Source of the DNA: Rikenellaceae bacterium
GTDB taxonomy: Bacteria > Bacteroidota > Bacteroidia > Bacteroidales > Rikenellaceae
DNA length: 64,000 nt
Direction of reading: 5' to 3'
Assembly: GCA_017463585.1 (NCBI GenBank)
Contig: JAFTOX010000003.1
Span: forward strand, 62,001 to 126,000
The notes beneath the pieces were generated by a model. It was not told the origin of the DNA. It searched no databases and saw only the letters and a program-made list of their open reading frames with translations. Position 1 is the stretch's first letter. Each line of letters begins with the position of its first letter. Position numbers and translations under genes: made by a program. Below, piece after piece: positions 1 to 8,331 of this stretch.

Positions 1-731
1 GCGTGGTCGCGGTCGTCAGCAATCTGGTTGAACATAACGGCCGAGTCGGGATTCATACGCTTCAACCACTCCAAGCCCCAACGAGCCTCGTCCAAGATGT
101 CGGGCACGCCATTCTTGCCCTTGTTGCCTGCTGCGTCGAACTTGTCAGTGAACTGATCGGGGTTCTTGTAGTAAGCGAACAACATCTGGAATGTGGCATT
201 AGCCGAGGTCATCAGATATTGCAACTGGTCGGTAGCATCGTGCCAACCGCCACGAACGTCGATATGCTCGCCCGTACGTGTGGGGTGATCAACGATGTAG
301 CCGTCGTGCTGGTGGCACTCCTCGCCCGTGTAGGGGTTGTAGCCACAACGCTGCTGACGCATATAGTACAGAGGCATATTGCCTGCATCGGCATAGATGT
401 CGTTGCCAATGCGGAAGTTCTCCGATCGGGTGTCGCCAATCTTAATGTAGTATGCACCCTCTTTGGTCAGTTCGCTGAACGGCAGACGGTAGGCACTCTT
501 CATACCCCAAACCGAGCCATCTTTCTCGACAGCCTTGCCTGTGAAAACGACCTTGCCACTGCGAGCCTCGCAAACGTCAAAAGTTGCGACCTCGGTGGGG
601 GTGTCAGCAATTACGACAGCCACCTTGGGCAGCGTGTTGATGTAACCAATCAAGTTGGTACGGATCCAACTCTTGGCCGAAACCGATGCAGCTGCGAGCA
701 GTGCAACGGCCAGAATAGTAAGTTTTTTCAT
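1..731 (-). CDS. GH9-family glycoside hydrolase, secreted (3' end beyond window)
   Basis: The reading frame opens at the ATG at 731 and runs off the left edge, so only 243 residues are visible. It begins with a signal peptide (MKKLTILAVALLAAASVSA), then an Ig-like N-terminal segment (about residues 22-110) as in many GH9 enzymes. The GH9 domain follows: GGWHDATDQLQYL at 161-173 corresponds to the family's DAGD motif with both catalytic-type Asp residues kept (D165, D168), and NGVPDILDEARWGLEWL at 207-223 is a family signature. GH9 enzymes cut beta-1,4-glucans, and some members act on glucosaminides. It starts 38 bp after namZ on the same strand and is probably co-transcribed. The catalytic Glu would lie outside the window, so activity cannot be judged. 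Substrate is unknown; the neighbourhood hints at wall-derived or amino-sugar glycans, which is inference. Confidence 0.85.
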   Translation of the reverse strand, partial: MKKLTILAVALLAAASVSAKSWIRTNLIGYINTLPKVAVVIADTPTEVATFDVCEARSGKVVFTGKAVEKDGSVWGMKSAYRLPFSELTKEGAYYIKIGDTRSENFRIGNDIYADAGNMPLYYMRQQRCGYNPYTGEECHQHDGYIVDHPTRTGEHIDVRGGWHDATDQLQYLMTSANATFQMLFAYYKNPDQFTDKFDAAGNKGKNGVPDILDEARWGLEWLKRMNPDSAVMFNQIADDRDH

Positions 732-769
732 AGTGTTTTTATTTTACGTTGTGTGTTGTGTTAGTTTCA

Positions 770-1996
770 CTATTTGTAGAGCAGGTATTTCTGTACCTTC
801 TTCTTGAATGCGTCGATGTCGCCATTCCAGATCGGCAGAATATCCTCGACCAGCCAGCGCTCGCAGAACTTGGCGCGCACGTCGCCACGACCGCACACCT
901 TGTCGAACATATTCAGGCGCGACTTAGTAGTGTCGGCAAACACGTCGTGGTCGGGCCACAGCTTGTGAGCCTCCTGCAAGAAGTAGAACTGCAACAGAGT
1001 CAGCGGAGCATTGACGGGATCGACGATGTGGATCTGCACACCACGCAGGTCCTTGCCCTGCTGAGCACCGTAGTAGGGTTTGTAGTAGATGGGGCGGAAC
1101 ACAACGCCCTTCAAACCGATCTTGTTCAGATTCTCAGCCAGCAATTCGGGTTTGTCGATCCACTCGGCAGCCAACAGCTCGAAGGGGAGCGTGTAGCCAA
1201 CACCGATGTTGAGCGAGTAAAGCTCACCTGCGATACCCGTAGCGGGGTAGAACAGACAGCTCCATGCCTGAGGAATGTGGGGCGACGAGAGCACCCAAGG
1301 CAGACCTGTATCCTCGAACGACATATTGCGCTTCCAGCCCTTCATCTTCACGACGGTCAGCTTGCAAGGTTTTTCGAGGTAGTTCTCATTGAGGAACTGA
1401 GCCAGCTCGCCCGAGGTCAAACCGTGAACATAAGGAATGGGGAATTGGCTTACGAACGAGTAGAAACCGTCCTGCACCAAGCAACCCTCCATACGAACGC
1501 CACCCAGCGGGTTGGGACGATCGAGGATAACCATTTCGAGGTCGTTCTCGGCAGCAGCCTCCATAGCCTTACCCATAGTCGAGATAAAGGTGTATGAGCG
1601 CGAACCGATGTCCTGAATATCATAAACGATAGCGTCCAGACCCTTCAACATCTCGGGGGTCGGCTTGGTTGTACGACCATAGATGCTGTAAACCTGCACG
1701 CCGGTCGTTGCATCAACATAGTCCTCGACCTTAGCACCTGCGGTGATATCGCCACGCACACCGTGCTCGGGGCTGTAAAGAGCCTTCAACTCGACGCCCT
1801 CAGCCTCGTTCAGAATGTCGATAGTCGATTTGAGGTTACGATCAACGCCCGTGGGGTTGGTAATCAGACCCACCTTTTTGCCTTTGAGCTGAGCGAAACC
1901 GTTGTCGCGCAGCACCTCGATACCTGTCTTAACCTGAGCGGTAGCGGTTGTTGCAACTGCCACAGCCAGAGCCAGAATAAGTGATTTGATTTTCAT
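770..1996 (-). CDS. namZ: NamZ-like exo-beta-N-acetylmuramidase (DUF1343)
   Basis: This 408-residue protein has a signal peptide (MKIKSLILALAVAVATTATA). It carries the DUF1343 signatures GLITNPTGVDR, LYSPEHGVRGD (its Glu matches the proposed catalytic residue), VYDIQDIGSRSYTF and ILDRPNPLGG. The family founder, Bacillus NamZ (YbbC), removes terminal MurNAc from the non-reducing end of peptidoglycan fragments. The signal peptide puts this copy in the periplasm. A promoter-like box lies at 2052-2059 in the divergent region shared with the DUF5009 gene, and the GH9 gene follows 38 bp downstream. In Bacillus, namZ sits beside nagZ and the beta-lactamase-fold amidase amiE; a similar serine hydrolase lies at 3531-4832 here, supporting a muropeptide salvage role. 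The family call is firm; the MurNAc substrate is by homology. Confidence 0.9.
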   Translation of the reverse strand: MKIKSLILALAVAVATTATAQVKTGIEVLRDNGFAQLKGKKVGLITNPTGVDRNLKSTIDILNEAEGVELKALYSPEHGVRGDITAGAKVEDYVDATTGVQVYSIYGRTTKPTPEMLKGLDAIVYDIQDIGSRSYTFISTMGKAMEAAAENDLEMVILDRPNPLGGVRMEGCLVQDGFYSFVSQFPIPYVHGLTSGELAQFLNENYLEKPCKLTVVKMKGWKRNMSFEDTGLPWVLSSPHIPQAWSCLFYPATGIAGELYSLNIGVGYTLPFELLAAEWIDKPELLAENLNKIGLKGVVFRPIYYKPYYGAQQGKDLRGVQIHIVDPVNAPLTLLQFYFLQEAHKLWPDHDVFADTTKSRLNMFDKVCGRGDVRAKFCERWLVEDILPIWNGDIDAFKKKVQKYLLYK

Positions 1997-2051
1997 TGAA
2001 AAAGTTTGTTATTTGGTTAATATTTCGTGTTTACTCATATTGCGGAGCATA

Positions 2052-2085
2052 CAAATATAACTCTTTTTCGTGAAATTGCGAGAAA
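2052..2085 (-). promoter_or_regulatory. Candidate promoter of namZ-GH9
   Basis: Read on the minus strand, TATATTTG (2052-2059) matches the Bacteroidetes -7 consensus TAnnTTTG exactly. A weak -33 element TTTC (2082-2085) lies 22 bp upstream. The start codon of namZ is 55 bp away. The 145-bp region also drives the divergent DUF5009 gene, whose -7 candidate GAATTTTG near 2138-2145 is poorer. Confidence 0.5.
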
Positions 2086-2171
2086 TTATGCCTTAAATAT
2101 TTCCGAAAAGCGTAAAATTTACTAATTTTACATTCCGAATTTTGTGCAAATTTAACGTTAAAACTTTCTAT

Positions 2172-3524
2172 ATGTCACAAACTCAACAATTCAAACGTTT
2201 CCTTTCGCTTGACATCTTGCGCGGTCTGACCGTTGCGGGTATGATCACGGTGAACAATCCGGGCAGTTGGGGCGAGCCTACCTTTGCACCTCTGCGCCAC
2301 GCAGCGTGGGACGGCTGCACCCCGACCGATTTGGTCTTTCCCTTCTTCCTGTTCTGCGTTGGTGCGTCGATCTGGTTTGCCTACCGCAAGTCGAACCACG
2401 AACTGACCACTCCCGCAGTAACCAAGATCCTCAAACGAGGTCTGTTGATCTTCCTCGTTGGCCATTTGGTGGGCTACTATCCCTTCTATCGCTTTGGCGA
2501 AATCGCTCCCGAACAGTCGTGGCTCGGTTGCTTGTGTTCGATCGTTCAGATTTTGGGCTTGGGTCTGAGCATTGGCTCGATGGTTTGGTTCTCGAATCAG
2601 AAGGAGAATGACAGACTCGATCCCGATTACAAACGTCGCCGTGCGTGGGCGTGGACTCTGCTTGGTGTAGGTTTGGTGCTGGCTATCCTGCCCTTCCCGT
2701 TGCTGCTCGGCACTCCGCTCAAATCGCTGGCTAAGTGGCGTATTTTGGGCGTATTCCCGCGTATCGCACTCTGCTTTACGGGTGGCGCTTTGTTGGCTTT
2801 GTGGCTCAAAACCTATAAGCGTATTTCGATCGCTTTGGTGCTGATTTTGGCTGTTTATTGGATCGTGTCGGCAATGTTTGGCGATTTCACGCTTGAAGGC
2901 AACCTTGCACGTACGATCGACTTGGCTATTTTGGGCGACGCTCATATGTATCACGGCGAGGGTATCGCATTCGATCCCGAGGGTCTGTGGAGCACGCTGC
3001 CCGCTATCGGCACCGTTCTGCTCGGCTATATGTCGGGTAAGCTGATGGGTGAGAGTACCGAGGACGTTAAGCGCAACATTATCACATTGGCGGCTGTTGG
3101 AGGTCTGCTGATCACTTTGGGCTTGATTATGAATCCCTACTTCCCGATCAACAAGAAACTCTGGTCGAGCAGCTATGTTCTCTATGCTGGCGGTTTGGCA
3201 ATGCAGGTTTGGGCGCTGTTTGCCTACTTGATTGATGTTCGCAAGAAGACCAAGTGGACAACCTTCTTCGCTGTATTTGGTACTAATGCGCTGTTTACCT
3301 ACTGCCTTTCGACCTTCTTTGTTAAGGTTTGGGGTCAGTCGTGGTTCCGTGTGCCGATGGACGGTGGCGAGCGTCACGTTACAGTATTCTCGGCTTGGTT
3401 CACAACCTTGAAGGAGATTATGCCCGTTGAGCTGGCGTCGTTGCTGACCTCGTTCTCGCTGGTGGCTCTCTGCTGGTTGATTGCCCTGCCCCTGTTCAAA
3501 CGTAAGATTTACATTAAACTTTAA
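2172..3524 (+). CDS. DUF5009 / COG4299 membrane acyltransferase (HGSNAT-like)
   Basis: About 450 residues, mostly hydrophobic, with around ten or more membrane segments. The N-terminal signature RFLSLDILRGLTVAGMI and the segment NNPGSWG...RHAAWDGCTPTDLVFPFFLF are typical of the DUF5009/COG4299 family related to heparan-alpha-glucosaminide N-acetyltransferase. Such proteins are thought to move an acetyl group across the membrane onto a sugar amine, with a conserved His in the RHAAW region. I start at ATG 2172 (MSQTQQFKRF) rather than an in-frame TTG at 2142, because family similarity begins there and the upstream ten codons overlap the likely promoter. It lies 6 bp before the serine hydrolase gene and diverges from namZ. 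A role in modifying or recapturing wall amino sugars is inferred from these neighbours. Confidence 0.8.
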   Translation: MSQTQQFKRFLSLDILRGLTVAGMITVNNPGSWGEPTFAPLRHAAWDGCTPTDLVFPFFLFCVGASIWFAYRKSNHELTTPAVTKILKRGLLIFLVGHLVGYYPFYRFGEIAPEQSWLGCLCSIVQILGLGLSIGSMVWFSNQKENDRLDPDYKRRRAWAWTLLGVGLVLAILPFPLLLGTPLKSLAKWRILGVFPRIALCFTGGALLALWLKTYKRISIALVLILAVYWIVSAMFGDFTLEGNLARTIDLAILGDAHMYHGEGIAFDPEGLWSTLPAIGTVLLGYMSGKLMGESTEDVKRNIITLAAVGGLLITLGLIMNPYFPINKKLWSSSYVLYAGGLAMQVWALFAYLIDVRKKTKWTTFFAVFGTNALFTYCLSTFFVKVWGQSWFRVPMDGGERHVTVFSAWFTTLKEIMPVELASLLTSFSLVALCWLIALPLFKRKIYIKL

Positions 3525-3530
3525 ACGGAT

Positions 3531-4832
3531 ATGAAGCGTATTCTATTGCTCGTTGTCGCACTTGCGGCAGCAGTTTCGGTATCGGCCAAGAGCGATACAC
3601 TGAGCTACGCCTCGGCTGAGAGCGTAGGTATGGACGGCAAGTACCTCTCGACCACGATCGACTCGTTGGTTGAGTATGCAATGTCGCAGCACGCCTTCCC
3701 CGGTTGCCAGATTTTGGTAGCTCGCCACGGTAAGATCGTACATCACAAGAGCTACGGTCATCACACCTATCGTCGTTATCGTGCGGTTGAGAATGACCAT
3801 ATTTTCGACCTCGCATCGTGCTCGAAGGTGATGGGTGCAACTATCGCAATGATGAAGTTGGTCGAGGACGGTCTGATTGGTCTTGACGAACCCTTCTCGA
3901 AGTCGTTCCCCTATTTCGTGGGCAGCAATAAGGAGGACGTAACCCTGCGTGAGTTCTTGGCTCATCAGGGCGGTTTGGTGCCTTCGGTCAATGTCTATCG
4001 AATTATGCACGACGAGCAGGGTCGTCTGCGCGAGGGTCTGTTCAGCTACACCCCGAGCGAGGAGTATCCGATCGAGGTCTACAAGAATATGTGGGCTCGC
4101 AAGGATATGCGCGAGATCGTCTATAAGGCTGTGGCCGATACGCCGCTCGGCCCGAAGAAGTTCCGCTACTCGTGTATGTCGTTCTTGTGCTATCCCTATG
4201 TGGTTGAGTCGCTGACGGGTAAGGGCTTCGAGGAGTTCTTGCGCGATACCTATTACGAGCCTCTGGGCGCTGACGCTATTATGCTCAATCCTGCACACAA
4301 ATACCCCAAGAATAAGATCCTTCCGACCGAGGTTGATACGGTCTATCGTAACGACCTTATTCACGGCTATGTACACGATGAGTCGGCTGCGATGTTGGGT
4401 GGCGTGTCGGGTAATGCAGGTGTTTTTGCCAATACCGAGAGTATGGCCAAGGTGCTCCAAATGTTGCTCAATGGTGGTACGTACGGTGGCAAGCGCTACT
4501 TGAAGCGTAAGACCATCGAGGAGTGGACTTCGTGCCAATATCCCGACAATCGCAATCGTCGTGGTTTGGGCTTCGATCGCCCGATTTTCAGCAACTCGCC
4601 CGAGTTGTCGTTCGATGACGCTTATCCCGCACCGTCGGCAACGCAGAAGAGCTTTGGACACTATGGTTTTACGGGTACGATGTTTTGGGTAGATCCGACT
4701 GAGGACGTGATCTATATCTTCTTGACTAACCGCGTCTATCCCAACCGTTCGATTGACGCGCTGGGTCGTGAGAGCACCCGCACCAAATGCCAGGAGGCAG
4801 TCTATGAGGCGATCCGCCGCTTCGAGAAATAG
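3531..4832 (+). CDS. Serine hydrolase of the class C beta-lactamase fold, AmiE-like, secreted
   Basis: A 433-residue protein with a signal peptide (MKRILLLVVALAAAVSVSA). The SxxK active-site tetrad is S96-C-S-K99 inside IFDLASCSKVMGA, and the third motif appears as FGHYGFTGTMFW near the C terminus, as in Bacillus AmiE. The middle Tyr motif reads Y213-S-C in FRYSCMSF, where the family usually has YSN or YSD, so the third residue is unusual. The family includes esterases, D-peptidases and the MurNAc-L-Ala amidase AmiE; the NamZ and acyltransferase neighbours favour a muropeptide role, but that is inference. Six bases separate it from the upstream acyltransferase gene, and a strong bidirectional terminator follows at 4848-4885. 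Confidence 0.82.
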   Translation: MKRILLLVVALAAAVSVSAKSDTLSYASAESVGMDGKYLSTTIDSLVEYAMSQHAFPGCQILVARHGKIVHHKSYGHHTYRRYRAVENDHIFDLASCSKVMGATIAMMKLVEDGLIGLDEPFSKSFPYFVGSNKEDVTLREFLAHQGGLVPSVNVYRIMHDEQGRLREGLFSYTPSEEYPIEVYKNMWARKDMREIVYKAVADTPLGPKKFRYSCMSFLCYPYVVESLTGKGFEEFLRDTYYEPLGADAIMLNPAHKYPKNKILPTEVDTVYRNDLIHGYVHDESAAMLGGVSGNAGVFANTESMAKVLQMLLNGGTYGGKRYLKRKTIEEWTSCQYPDNRNRRGLGFDRPIFSNSPELSFDDAYPAPSATQKSFGHYGFTGTMFWVDPTEDVIYIFLTNRVYPNRSIDALGRESTRTKCQEAVYEAIRRFEK

Positions 4833-4847
4833 TCTATAAGTGTAATG

Positions 4848-4885
4848 AAAAATGTCGCGCTCGAATCTCGAACGCGACATTTTTT
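4848..4885. terminator. Bidirectional terminator between serine hydrolase gene and buk
   Basis: A 12-bp perfect stem (aaaaatgtcgcg / cgcgacattttt) with a short loop that itself contains TCGA repeats. A and T runs on both flanks let it stop transcription in both directions between these convergent genes. Confidence 0.85.
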
Positions 4886-4910
4886 ATTGCAGAAAATTCA
4901 CTAAATAATT

Positions 4911-4931
4911 GTGAATTGTGAATTGTGAATT
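4911..4931. repeat. Three tandem copies of a 7-bp repeat (GTGAATT)
   Basis: GTGAATT is repeated exactly three times, four bases before the buk stop codon. It is a short simple repeat in the 3' region, with no function evident from the sequence. Confidence 0.7.
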
Positions 4932-4934
4932 ACA

Positions 4935-6008
4935 CTACTCGTATTTCATCGGAACGATCTCGCCGTCGAGAGCAGCCACTGCGTTGTAAGCCAGCGCACC
5001 CAACTCATTCTCGCCAGCCTCGATCACAACGGGAGCGATGAACGAACACATCTTCGAGATGTAGTTGCAAACATACTCGCTATACGCAATGCCGCCAGTG
5101 AGGATAATCACCTCAGCTTTGCCTTCGAGTACGGTAGCCATTGCTCCGATCTGCTTGCCGACGGTGTAGCACATCGCGTCGAGAATCAACTTCGCGTGCT
5201 CGTCGCCATTCTTAATGCGGTCAAGCACTTCGAGAATTGACGCTGTGCCCAAATGAGCCATCATACCTCCCTTGCCTGCGAGCAGTTTATCCAACTCCTT
5301 CGACGAATATTCGCCCGATTCGACCACAGCCTTCCAACTGTCGGCAGGGAGCGTACCCGAACGTTCGGGAGCGATCGGACCTTCGCCCATCAGTGCATTA
5401 TTGACATCGACAGCTCGACCTAAACGGTGCGCTCCGACCGAAATGCCGCCGCCCAAATGAGCTACAACCAGATTCATCTCTTCGTACTTTTTGCCGATCT
5501 TAGCGGCATAGCCACGAGCAACGGCCTTCTGGTTCAGTGCGTGCCAAATCGAGCGACGCTCCACCATAGGCAGACCTGTAATTCGAGCGACGGGTTGCAA
5601 CTCGTCGGTTACGCACGGATCTGCTATAAATGCCTTAATGCCATACTTTTGTGCAATACCCAATGCCAACAGACCACCCAGATTCGAGGCGTGGTGCATC
5701 GTCGGATTTTTCAAGTCGTGAATAATAGCCTCGGTAACCTCATAAACGCCCGATTGCAGCGGTTTGAGCAGACCTCCGCGACCGATTACGGCATTGAGGT
5801 TGTTGAGTTCGATCCCCTGTTTGCCAAGCTCGTCGAGAATGACGCGCAGACGGAAATCGTATTGATCGAAGATCGTTTCGTAGGGGGCCAGCTCCTCGCG
5901 CGTATGGCGAACGGTGATCTCGGCGATGGGTTCCACGTCGCGGTAAAGACCCACCTTTGTTGAGGTCGATCCCGGGTTGATAACTAAGATATTGTAATTG
6001 TTACCCAT
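4935..6008 (-). CDS. buk: Butyrate kinase
   Basis: 357 residues, the usual length of butyrate kinases. The ASKHA-fold N terminus NILVINPGSTSTKVGLY, the central VAHLGGGISVGAH, and EGPIAPERSGTLP and LTGGIAYSEYV segments identify the family and separate it from acetate kinase. It converts butyryl phosphate (or branched-chain acyl phosphates) plus ADP to the acid plus ATP in the cytoplasm. I use ATG 6008; a longer open frame upstream reads through the intergenic hairpin and is not family-like. It is the last gene of the leftward ackA-ptb-buk operon. A 109-bp gap with a strong hairpin separates it from ptb. No butyryl-CoA synthesis gene is visible nearby, so the in vivo acid could be butyrate, isobutyrate or isovalerate. 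Confidence 0.93.
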   Translation of the reverse strand: MGNNYNILVINPGSTSTKVGLYRDVEPIAEITVRHTREELAPYETIFDQYDFRLRVILDELGKQGIELNNLNAVIGRGGLLKPLQSGVYEVTEAIIHDLKNPTMHHASNLGGLLALGIAQKYGIKAFIADPCVTDELQPVARITGLPMVERRSIWHALNQKAVARGYAAKIGKKYEEMNLVVAHLGGGISVGAHRLGRAVDVNNALMGEGPIAPERSGTLPADSWKAVVESGEYSSKELDKLLAGKGGMMAHLGTASILEVLDRIKNGDEHAKLILDAMCYTVGKQIGAMATVLEGKAEVIILTGGIAYSEYVCNYISKMCSFIAPVVIEAGENELGALAYNAVAALDGEIVPMKYE

Positions 6009-6043
6009 TTGGTTTTTTTCGAAATGTTTAGGTTGATAAATAA

Positions 6044-6089
6044 GCAATCCGAAGCGTGTCCCTTGTTTGAGGGTTGCGCTTCGGATTGC
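6044..6089 (-). promoter_or_regulatory. Long hairpin in the ptb-buk intergenic region
   Basis: A perfect 13-bp stem (gcaatccgaagcg / cgcttcggattgc) encloses a 20-nt loop with a nested CCCT/AGGG pairing. No strong T-run follows on the coding strand, so a partial terminator, RNA-processing site or stability element is more likely than a full stop. It could lower buk expression relative to ptb. Confidence 0.6.
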
Positions 6090-6117
6090 TCTATGTTTCG
6101 GTTGAGTGTCGTCGTGA

Positions 6118-7026
6118 TTACTTAGCCGACAAGCAAGCCAAAGCGATCGAGTAGAGTTTGGTCTTGCTCGAATCGCCACGCGAAGTCAGCACGCAGGGAA
6201 CTTTGCTACCAACAACCATAGCTGCCAGCTCGCCACCACCTACGTTAGTAGCCATCTTAAAGAACACGTTACCCGACTCGATGTTGGGGAAGAGCATACA
6301 GTCAGCCTCACCAGCGATTGCGCTACCCTTAACCTTCTTGTGCTCAGCGATGTGCTTATACATTGCAACGTCCAACGACAGCGGGCCGTCAGCCTCGATG
6401 TTACCCAACTGACCACGATCGGCCATCTTGGCCAACAGCGCAGCCTCGGTCGAAGAGATTACGGTAGGCAGCAGCTGCTCGCTTGCCGAGATGATAGCCA
6501 CCTTCGGGCACTTTACGCCAAGAGTGTTGGCAGTCTGAGCCAAGAACTTGATCTGCTGCTGCTTCTGCTTGAAGTCGGGCAGGGGAATAATTGCAACGTC
6601 CGAGATGGTGAGCAGGCGAGGATAGTTGGGCAGATCAACAACAGTAACGTGGGTCAGAATGCCCTTCGGGGGAACCAGACCGTACTCCTTGTTGAGAATT
6701 GCTCTCATATACTTATCGGTTGTCAGCAGACCCTTCATCAGTACGTCGCCTTCGCCCTCAGCAATCATCTTCACGGCGATGTTAGCAGCTTTTACATCGA
6801 CGCCTTCGTCAATGATGGTGAATTTATTAACGTCGATACCCTCGGCAGCGCAGACCTTCTCGATCTCCTCGCGGCTACCAACCAGAGTTGCATCAACCAA
6901 CTCAGCCTCCACAGCATCATTAACTGCGGCGATGGTGTGCGAATCCTGACCGTAAGCAACGATCAAACGTTTGCGACCGCGAGCTTTCGCAGCGGTTACG
7001 ACATCTTCCAAATGTCTAATTTCCAT
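6118..7026 (-). CDS. ptb: Phosphate butyryltransferase
   Basis: 302 residues, matching the Ptb subfamily rather than phosphotransacetylase Pta. Recognisable blocks are DVLMKGLLTTDKYMRAILN, HVTVVDLPNYPRLLTISDVA, DGPLSLDVAM, and the C-terminal KMATNVGGGELAAMVVG region that binds the acyl phosphate. It converts butyryl-CoA (or branched acyl-CoA) and phosphate into acyl phosphate for the kinase. Fifteen bases separate it from ackA upstream, consistent with one transcript. No pta gene is in the window, so this enzyme may also feed AckA; that is inference. Confidence 0.93.
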   Translation of the reverse strand: MEIRHLEDVVTAAKARGRKRLIVAYGQDSHTIAAVNDAVEAELVDATLVGSREEIEKVCAAEGIDVNKFTIIDEGVDVKAANIAVKMIAEGEGDVLMKGLLTTDKYMRAILNKEYGLVPPKGILTHVTVVDLPNYPRLLTISDVAIIPLPDFKQKQQQIKFLAQTANTLGVKCPKVAIISASEQLLPTVISSTEAALLAKMADRGQLGNIEADGPLSLDVAMYKHIAEHKKVKGSAIAGEADCMLFPNIESGNVFFKMATNVGGGELAAMVVGSKVPCVLTSRGDSSKTKLYSIALACLSAK

Positions 7027-7041
7027 AGTCCTTATAGTTTT

Positions 7042-8250
7042 TTATAAATTTTTGACAATAGCGTAGGTGTCCGAAGCGATCACCAACTCCTCGTTGGTCT
7101 CGGCAACAACAGCCTTCACGCGCGAATTAGGCTTCGAAAGCACCTTGCTCTCGCCGCGCACACCCTTGTTAGCCTCGTAATCAAACTCCAAGCCAAGGAA
7201 CTCCATATCCTTGCATACGTACTCGCGCAGGTCGTCCGAGTTCTCGCCAACACCGCCCGTGAATACTACCAGATCCAGACCGCCCATCTCGGCAGCGTAT
7301 GCACCTACGAAGCTTCTCACGCGGTTGTAGTAGAGGTCGCGACCCTCGATTGCGATCTTCACGCCGGCCTCATACGCAGCGTCGATGTCGCGCATATCGC
7401 TCGAAATACCGGTCAGACCCTGAATACCCGACTTCTTGTTGATGAATGCGTCCATCTCGTCGTAGCTCATATTCTCGTTACGTGCGATGTGGATCAATGC
7501 GCAGGGGTCGATCTGACCCGAGCGGGTACCCATGCACAGACCGTCGGCGGGGGTAAAGCCCATCGTGGTATTGAACGACTTGCCGAACTTGACAGCGGTG
7601 ATCGAAGCGCCGTTACCGATGTGGCAAGTTACGATACGCGACTTCTCAACGTCCAAACCGACCATATCAGCTGCAACCTTTGCAACGTACTTGTGGCTTG
7701 TACCGTGGAAACCGTACTTGCGAATCTTCTCTTCTGAGTAGTATTTATATGGGATAGCGTAGAGATAGTTGTGTGCGGGAATAGTCTGGTGGAAAGCGGT
7801 GTCGAAGGTGAATACCTGCGGAACGTTGGGCAGGATCTCGGCCATCGACAGTGCGCCCTGCAAGTTTGCGGGGTTGTGCAGCGGAGCCATCTTGATACAA
7901 TCGCGTACCTTCTCGATCGAGTCGGGAGTTACGAGTGCACTACCTTTGAAATGCTCACCACCGTGAGCTACGCGATGACCAACGGCTTTGATCTCGTCAT
8001 ACGAGTTGATTACGCCGTGCGCGGGGTCGATCAGAGCTTTGAGGATCAGGTCGATACCTACGTTGTGGTCAGCGATGGGCTGATGCAATTCGAGGGGCTC
8101 TTTGCCTACGGGTTTGTGTTTCAGATCGCCTTCTGCCTGACCGATACGATCGACCAGACCTTTGGCCAACAATTTGTGGCTTGCCTCGTTCATATCGATC
8201 ACCTGATATTTGATCGACGAACTACCGCAATTCAATACGAGAATGTTCAT
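7042..8250 (-). CDS. ackA: Acetate kinase
   Basis: 402 residues. Family signatures are clear: MNILVLNCGSSSIKYQV at the N terminus, AVGHRVAHGGE, VFTFDTAFHQTIP, KYGFHGTSHKYV, the phosphate-loop CHIGNGASITAV, GTRSGQIDP and FTGGVGENSD. It interconverts acetyl phosphate + ADP and acetate + ATP. I chose ATG 8250 because homology begins at MNILVL and the promoter lies just upstream at 8301-8331; an extended frame to 8313 would overlap the promoter. It is the first gene of the ackA-ptb-buk operon, so two acid kinases share one acyltransferase gene. Confidence 0.96.
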   Translation of the reverse strand: MNILVLNCGSSSIKYQVIDMNEASHKLLAKGLVDRIGQAEGDLKHKPVGKEPLELHQPIADHNVGIDLILKALIDPAHGVINSYDEIKAVGHRVAHGGEHFKGSALVTPDSIEKVRDCIKMAPLHNPANLQGALSMAEILPNVPQVFTFDTAFHQTIPAHNYLYAIPYKYYSEEKIRKYGFHGTSHKYVAKVAADMVGLDVEKSRIVTCHIGNGASITAVKFGKSFNTTMGFTPADGLCMGTRSGQIDPCALIHIARNENMSYDEMDAFINKKSGIQGLTGISSDMRDIDAAYEAGVKIAIEGRDLYYNRVRSFVGAYAAEMGGLDLVVFTGGVGENSDDLREYVCKDMEFLGLEFDYEANKGVRGESKVLSKPNSRVKAVVAETNEELVIASDTYAIVKNL

Positions 8251-8300
8251 TGTCTTTTGAGATTTTATTTTGTTAATTTTTGAGTCCATTATTCGGCACA

Positions 8301-8331
8301 CAAATATATACAAAAATTCTTATGCAACAAA
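8301..8331 (-). promoter_or_regulatory. Promoter of ackA-ptb-buk
   Basis: On the minus strand, TTTG (8328-8331), a 19-bp spacer and TATATTTG (8301-8308) match the Bacteroidetes primary-sigma consensus perfectly. The expected start point is about 45 bp before the ackA ATG. Confidence 0.85.

Noticed and set aside
4911-4931. GTGAATT tandem repeat considered as a CRISPR or integration site
   Set aside because: Only three 7-bp units, with no spacers, no cas genes and no integrase nearby.
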